This document shows positions 50,366 through 61,269 of a DNA stretch of 64,000 bases, one piece after another. Both the position numbers and the translations under genes were made by a program. The stretch's first letter is position 1; every line of letters starts with the position of its first letter. The notes under the pieces are model-generated. The model did no database searches, was not told the DNA's origin, and worked only from the letters and a program-made list of their open reading frames with translations. This stretch comes from Datisca glomerata (lineage: Eukaryota > Streptophyta > Magnoliopsida > Cucurbitales > Datiscaceae), in assembly GCA_003255025.1 (NCBI GenBank), contig QANY01004135.1, positions 1,463,649 to 1,527,648 on the forward strand, written 5' to 3'.

Positions 50366-50786
50366 TTCTCCCACTTAATGCAAACATTAACCTAAACTTT
50401 CTGGAATAACAAAACACACGCATCATAATGATAGGTCCTCATAAAATCGAGTATTACCATCCATGTATTACAATGTATATAATTACTCAAGTGTTATACT
50501 TAATGTGGTAACAAGACTTAATGAATAAATCTTATATTCATTATTGGTCCAAAACGAATATATTTTCTCAAGTAAATTAAGGTGCAAATCAATATGAGAA
50601 AACATCAAAATGTGTAGGAGTTTCATTAATCAAACTGAATGTATACAATTATAAAGTAGAACTAAGTCCCATTTTCTCTACACGACCCTTGAATTTCAAA
50701 GGTGGCATGGCCTTAGTCAAAGGATTAGTAATCATCAACTCAGTGCTAATATACTCAATGATCACTTTCTTTTCTTTTACATGTTC

Positions 50787-51697
50787 TTATATGGCTAAAT
50801 ACTTTATGTTAATGTGTTTATTTTGACTCCCACTTTTGTTGTTTTTAGCCATAAAGACAACAGTTGAGTTGTCGTAAAAAAAAATTAATGGTCTAGAAAT
50901 CGTATCCATTGCTCTAAGCCCAGAAATGAAACACTTAAGCCATACACCATGTATAGTTGTCTCAAAACAAGAAACAAACTCAGCTACCATAGTAGAAGTA
51001 GAAGTCAATGTTTGTTTGGCAATTCTCTAAGAAATAGCTCCACATGCCACCATGAAAATGTACCTAGATGAGAGAATCAACATAGCCAACATAGTCTGAA
51101 TCTGAGTATTTGATTACTTCTAGATTGTCCGTTTGTCTATACATAAGCATGTAATTTTTGGTTCCTTGAAGATGCCTCATTACTTTCTTTGCAGCTCTCT
51201 AATGGTCCATACCTAGATTACTTTGATACCACCCTAAATTCCCAACAACAAATAGTACATACCTGAGCATACATAAGGCTTCCAACTACAAAATTATATG
51301 CAATATTCTTCATGGATTCTCTCTCTAATTCATTCTTCATGCATTGGCTCAAACTAAACTTATCGCCCTTTACAATGAAGTGCAATACTTGGTGAATAGT
51401 CCTTCATCCAAATCTCTCCAAAACCTTGTTGATATAGGTTTCCTGTGATAGACCTAATACACCATAAGATCTATCTTTATGGATCTTAATGCCAATGACA
51501 TAAGATGCATTACCCATATCTTTCATAGCGAAGTTCTTGGAGAGGAATTGTTTTACCTCATGCAACAAACTCTTATCATTGGTTGCAAGTAAAATATCAT
51601 ACTCATATAAAACAAGAAAACATATTTAACTCCCTCATACCTTCTGGTATATACATTGATACATAGAGTTTTCAATAAAACCATATGAAGAAATTAC
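50787..51697 (-). pseudogene. Old copia RT C-terminal half and RNase H remnant
   Basis: The frame at 50787-51008 reads 'TMVAEFVSCFETTIHGVWLK' and 'LIFFYDNSTVVFMAKNNKSG' followed by 'KHINIKYLAI', the copia RNase H blocks. To its right, frameshifted pieces at 51000-51600 correspond to the 'GSLMYA' and 'YVLGI' regions. The reading ends at 51697, where the younger copia has inserted. Confidence 0.85.
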
Positions 51698-53512
51698 TGT
51701 TGGATCGGATTTTAAAAATTTGAGGAAAATAATGACTCATGAACAGTTCGTAGGAGGAAAATAATGACTCATAAAACCTTTTTATGATCATGTATATTTA
51801 GATTGACGTATTTAAAATATCTAGAAATAATATTATACATTTTTTGTATCAGAGAAGTCCTGATTTGGTGAGATCCTATTGATTGTCTTGCATTCTTTGT
51901 TCTTCATAGAACTTGAATCAATTTTCTCACCAACAACCACTCGTAAGATTCAGAAGTATATCTCAATAGGATGTGGGCTCTCAAAATAATTGAGTGTGGG
52001 CTCTCAAAATAATAGAAGAAGAAAAAACAAAATTTTCTCTTCTTCCTTTAGATTTCGGCGACAACAGGGAGGGGAGAGAGAAACTATTTTCTTTGCTATG
52101 TGTAATCGCACACTATAATCAGGGTTGTGACAACACACTTCGAGAGGCAACCATAATGTCATTCCTTATATGAAAATTACATAATTTACACATATACTCT
52201 TAATGTCAAAATTTTCCCTAAATCCAATACTATGTTCAAATTTATCAATTTAAAGTGATAAATTAAATTGATCTCCATCAATTAACTAATTACTTTCTTT
52301 TATTTACTAATTATCTAATAATTAAAAAATATTTAATTAATTTGAACATTAATTTTTTCTCTTCACTACTTTAGTGACGATACCCGGGTTCAGGAAGTAT
52401 CATTTGATCCAAAACACATTTTTGGTCCAACTGGTGTTGTTTCTTATTCCTGTTCTTATGAGCTACTCCTGAGACCGAATGTACCCACATGAATAAATCT
52501 ATTGAATTTAAATACTCGATGAATTTATCTCCATAAATTCCTGACCTATTTAATCCTGACATCATACGACTTCACTATAGGTCCGATGCCGAATCAACTC
52601 TCGATTCATGCGCGTTATATTTTATGTTGGTACAAACACACACTTTTTATTTCACGGTCCACAAAATATTTTGTTATGTTACCCTTCGTGAATATAAATA
52701 ATAATAGAATGATGTAAAATTATCATTGTACCTCTCTAGTTATTATTTCCTTAACTTATTTATTGATTGTAAATAAGAAAGACATAAGAGTGAATTGTCT
52801 CGCATGGTTCACCATGTATTATTCAATGATTCATTTCATCGAGTATCTGACCAGGTTTATTTATTCCCACACCCATCGATAAAGCATAAGGTGATAATGT
52901 TCCATTTTGTAATCTCACCACGAATTCTATATCTGTGAATCACGTAACACAAACATAGTTGAATCACGATCCCAACAAACGAGGTATTGTCCTCAATTCA
53001 AACTCACTTTTTTAACGTATCAAAGATCGCAAGTAATTATGTCAAGTTTCGTATTCACCTCAGGATTAAGGTAATCATGAAAATACCCTTAAGGTGTAAA
53101 CAACTAGATTTAGAGCTAGATAAATGACTTTGCTCCAAACTAAATTTTTATTGGCCTATTCATAATGTTCCATAACATGTTATGCCAACCGTTAGGGTCT
53201 TCACTCCTATGCCCTAAGACTGACATCTTTTGGATCAATTTAGCAATCGTAATCGGACTCGATTTCTCATTTGATCCTAAGACTATGAATAACATTCTGA
53301 ACTATTTCAGAAGAGTTTGTTTGGAAGACCCCTCAGTCTTTAATCTTCTTACGTTGACAATAGCTCCAGGACTTGAGTAAATTATAAACACACTTTATTT
53401 AATAAAAAAAAATTTCATTCATTCATTAAATTCAGTAATACAAAATGTCTAGGAAATAATTAAATACTCATAAATAGTTATTACAATATATTTTATGGAC
53501 ATAATTTCAGCA
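51698..53512 (-). repeat. 3' LTR of the nested copia, about 1.8 kb
   Basis: Its right part (53335-53512) is homologous to 54811-54987, sharing 'aaattataaacacacttta' and 'attaaattcagtaatacaaa'. On the minus strand it is preceded by the polypurine-like 'agtccaagtggaagaa' at 53513-53528. Confidence 0.82.
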
Positions 53513-53526
53513 TTCTTCCACTTGGA

Positions 53527-54710
53527 CTAAATTAGGCGTGTACAAACTCGTATCCCTATGTCATCCAGATGACCATCAAAGACTTTAAGTAAAGTATTTA
53601 TGAATATATCTTCCAGATTTTTTACCGTTGATATGTGTATTACTACAACATCTCCACACAGAACAATCTCTCTAATAAGATGATATTTACGCTTTATGTG
53701 TTTGGATCTTTTGTGGCTCCTTGGTTCCTTTGAATTCGCTACAGCCTCACTGTTATCGCAATAAAGTGTCATGTGCTTATCAGCTTCTGGAATAACTTCT
53801 AGAGTCTTTAAGAATTTCTAAGCCATACAACTTCATTTGCAACTTCACAAGCTGCCACATACGCAGCTTCCATGGTAGAATTAGCAATGAAAGATTACTT
53901 GATACTTCTACATACAACTGCTCCACCGTTGATGATAAACATTGATCCTGAAGTGGACCTCCTAGAATCCTTGTCTGCTTGGAAATCAGAATCAGTATAC
54001 CCCATCATATTCTGGTCAGTATCTTAATACACAAGCATGTAGTTCCTTGTTCTCCTAAGACACTTAAAGATATGCTTGAAGAAATTCAAATGCTCGAGTC
54101 TAGGATTAGATTGGAAATGACTCACCACTCCCACCGCGTAGCAAATCTCTAGCCTAGTGCAAAACATCGCATACATGAGACTTCCTACGACTGAGGCATA
54201 AGGAATATTTCTCATGTCTTCCTCTTCTTGAGGAGTCTTGAGAGACTTCTCCTTGGAAAGGCTGACTCCATACCTAAAAGGAAGATATCCCTTCTTGGAG
54301 TCTAGCATATTGAAGCGATCCATCACCTTATTAATATAAGATACTTTAAACAGTGTTAATTATCTGTTCTTCCGATTCCGAAAGATCTAAATACCTAGGA
54401 CAAATACAGCTTCTCAGAGATCCTTCATATCAAATTACTTTGCAAGCCAAATTTTGACATCAGACAATTTTCTTACATCATTCCCAATGAGCAGAATATT
54501 GTCCACATACAAAACCAGAAAAACCACATTACCTTCGTGTATCAGTTTCTACACACAGGATTCTTCCACTAACTGCTCAAATCAAATTTGTTGATAGTTT
54601 CATCAAATCTGATATTCCACGATCGGGACGCTTGCTTAAGTCTATAAATGAACTTCAGCAATTCGCAAACTTTTCACTCCTGGCATTTCTACATGAACCT
54701 GCCTAGTTGA
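53527..54710 (-). pseudogene. Nested copia reverse transcriptase/RNase H remnant
   Basis: The frame at 54024-54326 reads 'GYLPFRYGVSLSKEKSLKTP', 'YASVVGSLMYAMFCTRLEIC' and 'VVSHFQSNPRLEHL'. The frame at 53527-53772 has 'LYCDNSEAVANSKEPRSHK' and 'RSKHIKRKYHLIREIV', then 'FDGHLDDIGIRVC', the end of copia pol. Motifs upstream of this ('VDNILLIGND'-like near 54500) carry stops. The catalytic YVDD appears as a damaged version. Confidence 0.85.
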
Positions 54711-54810
54711 GCCATATAAATGCGCTATTCAAGATTCCCATTCAGAAAAAATATTCTTAACATCCATATGCCAGATTTCATAATCGAGGGCAGTAACAAT
54801 GAACCTGCCT

Positions 54811-54987
54811 AGTCTTTACTCTTCTTACGTTGATAATAGTTTCGAGACTTGAGTAAATTATAAACACACTTTAATTAATAGAAAAATTGCATTCATTCAT
54901 TAAATTCAGTAATACAAAATGTTTGAGAATATAGCTAAATACTCATAAATAGTTATTATACCTTACTTTATGGACACAATCCCAACA
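54811..54987 (-). repeat. Truncated 5' LTR of the nested copia
   Basis: Homologous to 53335-53512. It joins abruptly at about 54811 to pol sequence. The words 'tgaacctgcctag' occur at the junction and again at about 54693, so short homology may have mediated the deletion. Confidence 0.8.
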
Positions 54988-54992
54988 ATTAA

Positions 54993-55700
54993 ACCATGGA
55001 ATTTAATATACCACTGAAGGGAGTCTTGTTTTAAACCATATATGGATTTTTTAAGCTTGCAAACCAATTGTTTTACTCCCACATATTTTACTCCCTTATA
55101 CCTTCTGGTATATACATTGATTCATAGGATTTTCAATAAAACCATATGAAGAAATTACACCATGGGATTTTAATATGCCACTGAAAGGAGGCCTACTTTA
55201 AACAAACCATATATAGATTTCTTAAGCTTGAAAACCAAGTGCTCATCATCACTAGAAGAGAAACCTTCAGGTTGTTTCATATAAACCTCTCCATTAAAAA
55301 ACATGATTTTTTACATCCATTTGTTTCAACTCAAGGTAAAAATGAGCAACTAATGTCAGAATTATACGAAGAGAATCTTTCTTAGATATAGGAGAAAAAG
55401 TCTCTTTGTAATCGATTCCTTCTTTTTGAGTGAATCCCTTTACAACAAGTCTCGATTTTTATCTCTCAATGTTGGCCAATGAGTCTCTTTTGGTCTTGAA
55501 GACCCATTTACAGCCAATGGCCTTAACTCTATTAGAAAACTCTACAAGATCCCAAACTCCATTGCTTTTCATGGAATTGATTTCATCTTTCATGGCATCA
55601 TGCCAGAAATGAAATTTTTTGCTACTCATGGCTTGTGAAAATGTTTCATGATCATTTTCGACTCCAATGTCAGATTCTTATAGATACACTAAGTAATCAC
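54993..55700 (-). pseudogene. Old copia RT N-terminal half, with an internal duplication
   Basis: Minus-strand text corresponds to copia RT upstream of the insertion: fragments such as 'KSIYGLKQASR'-like and 'TKWVFKTKRDS'-like are present in altered form around 55000-55240 and 55420-55520. About 165 bases are duplicated: 51625-51697 plus 54993-55083 match 55085-55250. The duplication predates the nested insertion because only one copy is interrupted. Confidence 0.75.
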
Positions 55701-55949
55701 TAGGAATTGCCATTTTTATTTCTCTAATAGATCTTCTTAATGTAGTACCAACATCTCCCTAAGGAGTTTGTGGCTCAACTATTTGTTCAGGATTTTGATG
55801 TAATTCCTCAACTTGTTGATCCACTAGAAAGTTTTCAACAACTTGTAGAACTTTAGCAATTGGTTGTTCATCCAGTTTGAACTTAAGGGTTGCCTTGAAC
55901 TACCAATCTATCTAATGATGTGGAACGCTGAAACTCTGTATGATCATAA

Positions 55950-56420
55950 GCAAGAATTAAATTCTTGAACCAATCCCTCCTACTGATCATGTCATTTCAA
56001 GAAATTTAGCATTTCATGAATGCACAATCTTAGTAGTGTGAGATGGACAATAAAATCTATAACCCTTAGACATTTTAGCATAACCAATGAAGAAACCGCT
56101 ATACCTCATATGGACAACCCCAAACACTCATTTTTCGCAAACTTAGTTTCCAACCTTTTAAGAATTCAAAAGGAGTCTTTGAGACAACCTTAGTTAGAAC
56201 ACGATTTAATATATATATATATATATATATACATCCTTCTTTAATGCTTCAGTCCACAAAAAATTAGGAAGATTGGAGTTGCTAAGCATACTCTGCTTCA
56301 TGTCCATGATAATCAGTCATAGTGTACTCAAGAAATTTAGCAAAAGGGACTAGGTGCTTCTCCACTTCAGTGGTACGATAATATTCACCACCTCTATAAG
56401 GAAGAAAATAATACGTTTGA
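55950..56420 (-). pseudogene. Old copia integrase remnant
   Basis: Minus-strand pieces read 'YRGGEYYRTTEVEKHLVPFA' near 56400-56340, the integrase core block containing the GGEY motif, and 'RYSGFFIGYAKMSKGYRFYC' with 'PSHTTKIVHS' near 56110-56030, the C-terminal domain. Frames are broken between them, where a (TA)n repeat has expanded. Confidence 0.82.
56209..56231. repeat. (TA)n microsatellite
   Basis: About 11 TA units within the integrase remnant of the old copia. Confidence 0.95.
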
Positions 56421-57189
56421 ACACTATCTTGTCTGCCATTTAATTTGATCAGTTCAAAATCTACTACTACTAGTAGTGGTTATATTAATGAACATGCTGG
56501 TCAATCATTTGAAGAATCAAAGGTCTTTTTTTCGATTAATTTTATTTGATCGTAATCAATAACATGTAATTATACAATAGCTAATTGCCTTCTAATCTAG
56601 GTGTCATATAATTTAATTCCACATTTAAAGGTTGAAAATGATAGTTAATCATAAATTCAAGTACAATAAAAAGTAAAGGAAAACATGTTTCCACAGGAAA
56701 AAAGATGTTTTGTTATAAATCTGACCGGGACCGATGCTCAAATAGTCAAGTGTTTAGGTAATAATTCTCACCCTTCCACTCTACTTAAATCTCATCAGAC
56801 AAAATACCATTCCCAACACATTTAGATTTATAAAATAAATTAAAATATGTGTCCTCAGAATTAAAGGAATAATCGACCATAAGGCACTAGTCTGAAAACT
56901 GAAATCAAGTTTCATGAGAAACTTAATACATAAACGGTTCTTTCTAATAGTAAAATAAAGCTACTACTTAAACTCAAATTACAAGTCCCTATAGCCTCCA
57001 AATATGACCCCATCTTGTTTCTTAATAAGATGCTTTGCTCATTTCCCACTAGTTTCCTTAGGTTTTACATACCTTGCAAATAGTTTACAATATGGATTGT
57101 AAATCCAGAGTCAATCCACCAGGTGTTAATATTAGCATTAACCATATTAGATTCATAAATAAATGAGTGGATTACCTTTCTCCTTAAGC

Positions 57190-57990
57190 CAATTTTAGAA
57201 TTTAGCATATTCCTTCATCATGTGGGACCTTTTTTACAAAAGAAATATTTGTTCTCTTTCTTGATATTAGCTTGAGGCAGAATTTTACCTTTCCTCTTTT
57301 GATTAGATTTTTGACTGGCTTGAAGCTTGTTGTTTTTATCAGATTTTTCTTCCCGCAATTAGTAGTCAACATCGCACTCTCACCCAATTCCATCACAAGC
57401 ATTTCCTCTTCTTGAACTCACATGGTCACCAACTCGTTAATTGACCCGTACTGATGTGGAAGAATATTCAGTATGTAATGCACTAGGAAAGCATCTGACA
57501 TATCAACCTTAAGTTTCTTAATTTGAGCTGTAATGTCCCGCATTTGCATGATGTGCTCACGTACCCTTAACAGTTGTGAGACGAAGAGAATGGAATTTCA
57601 TAATTAGGGTGCTTGCCAAGGCATTCTCTAAAGTGACGAGTTGTTCATCAATGACTTTCAGCAAGTCTCAAACTTTTTCAACGTAACCCCAAATACCAGC
57701 GGCAATTTTGTCTTTATGAACATTACGCTAAGCAGATTGGATCTTTCCCACTGCTCATATAGCATAACTTCAGCAGGAGTGCTTTTTTTTTTTTTTCAGT
57801 TACCGCAGGTGGTTTGTCTTTTCTTATAGCATAATCTATGTCCATCCACCCTAAATGAAGGAGAATTTTTTCCTTTTGTAAAAAAGGTCTGGGTAATTTC
57901 TAAGTGCATGTAAACGTAACTAGCAGGTTTAGATACTGTAAAAAATTCATAAGGCTTATGTAAGAATTTGAAGCCTACATAACTTAATTG
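57190..57990 (-). pseudogene. Old copia gag remnant (UBN2-type)
   Basis: Minus-strand fragments in order: 'YEQWERSNRLSVMFIKTKLP', 'REHIMQMRDITAQIKKLKVD', 'MSDAFLVHYILNILPHQYGS', and near 57250 'ISFVKKVPHDEGIC', a decayed CCHC zinc knuckle in which the first Cys residues are lost. Such gag proteins form the virus-like particle of copia elements. Several frame changes separate the pieces. Confidence 0.85.
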
Positions 57991-58015
57991 CATGCATTAC
58001 CAATTTAAAACATGC

Positions 58016-59536
58016 ACCAAACTATATATAATTTAATAAAAATTACCTATGGACTAAATTCTTATTCAAATAGATTATCTTATCTTTATGATAGAAAATG
58101 TTAATTATTTTCTTTATGGGTACCTTTCAAAATTATTTGATTTTCTATCCTCAATAATAAAACTACCAAACTATGTTCCAATTCATAATTCATGAGGGTA
58201 ATTATGAAAATAATTTGGTATTTTATCCTGATTAATTATATAAATATAATTAAATTTCCTGTTGGATAAACTTTATTATATTAAGTATAATTAATTACAA
58301 TTTTATGTTTTATTCTTTATGTGATCTTACACTATATATAATTTTAATTAATTAAAGATATTGTGGCTACTCTCCAGTTAACTTAAGTTATATTGACCAC
58401 TAGACATTTATCTCATTATGTTCCAAGAACAATTATGCAGTGATAGGCATTTATCAAGAATACTCCCTGGAAAGTTGGTCGGGCGATACCTCATTAAAAC
58501 CCAACTTCTTAGACAGAATTAATGTTCCCAGGGAAACTAGTAGTACAATGGTTTATTCAGAACTAGTTTGTGTGAAACTTTCTCAGTTCACGCTTTCTCA
58601 CGTCAACCACATAATTATTTATGAATTATTCATAACCTAATTGTTCTCTTAAATAATTATCTAAATTTATTTAGTGAACATTTTACAAGTCTTAATGTGC
58701 TTAAAATTTAGGCTCTCTAAAGTTTTATGTATAAAATCAAGTTTTATGAAAATTAACCTAAATTCCGCAAATTCTAACAATATCTAATCTAACAGATATG
58801 TTAAAATTCGTAAATAAAATTCTCATAAATCAAATTGCATAATTAAAACATAAATACTATGCACTAAATATGACTTTATAGATAGCATCATTCTTAAAGC
58901 ATGAAAAATAATGGAATATTCATGCATGAACACAATCTAAAAGTTACATAGGCATATTATATGTCTGTGCATAAATTTAAATTGGGCAAAATAAGGTTGT
59001 GATAATATTTCTATATTGCATAATTCAACTACCATTAATTGAATATTATGCTAATTTATCTACTTAATTATTCTCATGATAAAACTTAATTACACAATTA
59101 AACATAATATTATGTAAAATAATATTTTCTAGCATAAAAGATTAACTTAACATGAGAACAATACTTAATGAGCATAATCAATCAATTTACACAATTTAAT
59201 TCATCATTACATTTACATATATTATTCATAAACATAAATAAATTATATATGCAAGCAAAATTAAATCATGTTTAAAATTAAATTTCGGAAAAATTGTCTA
59301 AAATTCAATTCAAATCTACAAGTATCTTATGTAATTTCAGAAAAAATGGTATTTCTGTATTTTCAACCATCTTCAAAATTAATGGCATTTCTGTAAAATT
59401 CGTCAAAATTGCGGGAAGGGCATTTCTCTAAATTCGGTAAACTTTAGACCCGCGAAAACCCAGATGCAAACCTGACTTGGAACAACCATTGTTTATGCTC
59501 AAATTGATGTTTAATATCACAGAAACGATAGAAACA
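58016..59536 (-). other. AT-rich 5' leader of the old copia
   Basis: About 1.5 kb between the gag remnant and the primer site, strongly AT-rich with no readable domain. It is long for a copia leader and might contain a further small insertion that I could not delimit. Confidence 0.45.
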
Positions 59537-59550
59537 GCTCTGATACTAAA
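59537..59550 (-). other. Copia primer-binding site
   Basis: On the minus strand, right after the LTR end TTAACTTACA, the sequence is 'tttagtatcagagctg', close to the TGGTATCAGAGC complement of initiator-methionine tRNA used by plant copia elements. Confidence 0.85.
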
Positions 59551-59784
59551 TGTAAGTTAAACGAATGCTCATATCATGTTTATAATTGATCGAAACATAA
59601 AAACAGTATAAATCCAACTAACCTCTCCTCATTGAATCCGAGAAAAACTTAAAGATTTATAACACGTCTCTCACTCTTGCTCTCTATAATTTGATGGTGT
59701 ATGTCTAATGTACATGAGCAGTGAGATGACCAAATGTCCTATTAATAGAGGTTTTTCCATCAAGAACCTTTAATTTCAATTTTC
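59551..59784 (-). repeat. Truncated 5' LTR of the old copia
   Basis: Matches the LTR at 50039-50365 from 'tgtaagttaaacgaatg' through 'aagaacctttaatttcaatt'; the similarity ends at about 59784, so roughly the outer 90 bases are missing. Confidence 0.85.
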
Positions 59785-60174
59785 TATTATTTTTTCTTAT
59801 AATTATTATTGTCCGAATATTTGACTGAATTTTACCGATATAATATAGTTGATGAATAATACACTGTATTTTTTCGTATCTGAATTAATTAACTATGCAT
59901 GACACATAATTTTAGCTTATTAAGTCATTTTAACAATAACATATATGAAAAACAAATTTCCCCCAACTTATTAACCCGCGCTGGTCTGTCGTCCCTGCAC
60001 ATTGGTTTTTCTTTTTCGGTCGTAACAGCTGAATTAATGAATTAAAATATTTTTCATATCTGCATGGATTTAAGTGATTTGGCTTTTCATCTTTTCAAGC
60101 AGACTCATTCGATTCTCGATTTTCTCAGCGTTAATTTGATTGACTCTTACAATTCCCACGATTCTCTTCCTCTG

Positions 60175-60186
60175 TTTATATATAAT
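60175..60186 (+). promoter_or_regulatory. TATA-like box of the allene oxide cyclase gene
   Basis: 'tttatatataat' lies about 90 bases before the start codon, a usual distance allowing a short 5' leader. No other element was confirmed. Confidence 0.55.
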
Positions 60187-60276
60187 GCTTCTACTTAATC
60201 TGTTTTTCTCATCAATTCCCTCGTTTTCTGGCGAAGCAAACAGTCCCTTTTGATTCCTCTCATCTGTTCTCACACA

Positions 60277-61269
60277 ATGACTTGCTCAACCGTAACAATC
60301 TTCTCCTCTCTGAAATTAACAGACTCTAAATTGCCCATTTCATCTTTTAAAGCAACCTCGTTTTCCAATCTTCTGAATCCTAGTTTCACCAAAAACTCCA
60401 AATCCAGGCTCCGCACCAACCCTCTTCACCACCATGTTTCCACCCCCAGAAGATCATTCACTTGCAGAAGTCAGGCTAACCCATCAGAAGCTGCCTTATC
60501 ATGTACACGATTTTCTCACATTTTCCTTGAGATTAGAATTGTTTCATCAACCCAGTATTGATTCTGATCAATTTTTTAAAATTTGTGGTTTTGCAGCTGA
60601 AGTTCTAGAACTTCATGTGTATGAGATTAACGAGAGGGATCGTGGAAGCCCTGTTTATCTCAGATTGAGTCAGAAAACTGTCAATTCCCTTGGTGATCTT
60701 GTTCCCTTCAGTAATAAAGTAATTTTTTCTACGTTTCTCTGTTTAATTTCTCATACTCTGTTTGTTTTCCGGGAAAATGTCCTATTATACTAAAGGTTAA
60801 ATGAATGTTCTTTTTAAAGAAAATATTCGTAATTAATATAATGTAAATTCTAATTTTTTAAGCACAGTTGTACACCGGTGACCTGCAAAAACGGATCGGA
60901 ATTACGGCCGGAATATGCATTTTGATTCAAAACAAAGCGGAGAAGAAAGGTGACCGGTACGAGGCCATATACAGCTTTTACTTTGGGGACTATGGTCACA
61001 TAGCTGTGCAGGGGCGGTACCTAACCTACGAGGACACGTATCTGGCCGTCACTGGTGGTTCAGGGATCTTTGAGGGGGTGCATGGTCAAGTTAAGCTGCG
61101 TCAGATTGTGTTTCCATTCAAGATCTTCTATACGTTTTACTTGAAGGGCATTAAGGAGTTGCCTGAAGAACTGATTGGTGACGCCGTTGATCCTTTCCCA
61201 GAAGTGGAGCCCAGCCCTGCCGCTAAGGCTTGTGAGCCTCAGGCTACCATTGCCGGGTTTACTGACTAG
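60277..61269 (+). CDS. AOC: Allene oxide cyclase, chloroplast
   Basis: Three exons (60277-60502, 60597-60718, 60868-61269) give 249 residues, the usual length for the family. The enzyme turns the unstable allene oxide from 13-hydroperoxy-linolenic acid into cis-(+)-OPDA, the jasmonate precursor, in the plastid stroma. Residues 1 to about 74 are Ser/Thr/Arg-rich (begins [14 protein letters not shown]), a transit peptide. The barrel starts at '[15 protein letters not shown]'. Matching to the Arabidopsis AOC2 structure as I recall it, Glu85, Asn87, Pro94 and Cys133 ('[11 protein letters not shown]') correspond to its Glu23, Asn25, Pro32 and Cys71, so the active site is kept. Other hallmarks are '[20 protein letters not shown]', '[20 protein letters not shown]' and the tail '[18 protein letters not shown]'. 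Exon 1's donor (TCAT/GTACAC) is the weakest splice call; the two introns are short (94 and 149 bases). The gene looks intact. Confidence 0.96.

Larger units (their letters stand above)
51698..54987 (-). mobile_element. Nested copia with a large internal deletion
   Basis: Ends are 'tgttggatcgga' (51698) and 'atcccaaca' (54987). Flanks are ATTAC (51693-51697) and ATTAA (54988-54992), a 5-bp target duplication with one change; the old copia sequence continues on both sides ('gaagaaattac' / 'accatgg'). The left side is a full LTR (51698-53512), the right side only the last 177 bases (in plus order) of the other LTR (54811-54987). Between them only RT and RNase H remnants remain, so gag, integrase and most of one LTR were deleted together. 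Confidence 0.88.
50039..59784 (-). mobile_element. Old minus-strand Ty1/copia retrotransposon
   Basis: Bounded by LTR copies at 50039-50365 and 59551-59784 (the latter truncated). Reading the minus strand from the right: a primer site matching the initiator-Met tRNA (59537-59550), a long AT-rich leader, gag with degenerate zinc knuckle (57990-57190), integrase (about 56420-55950), reverse transcriptase (55700-54993 and 51697-51000) and RNase H (51030-50787). All domains are broken. A younger copia (51698-54987) splits the reverse transcriptase. Confidence 0.88.
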
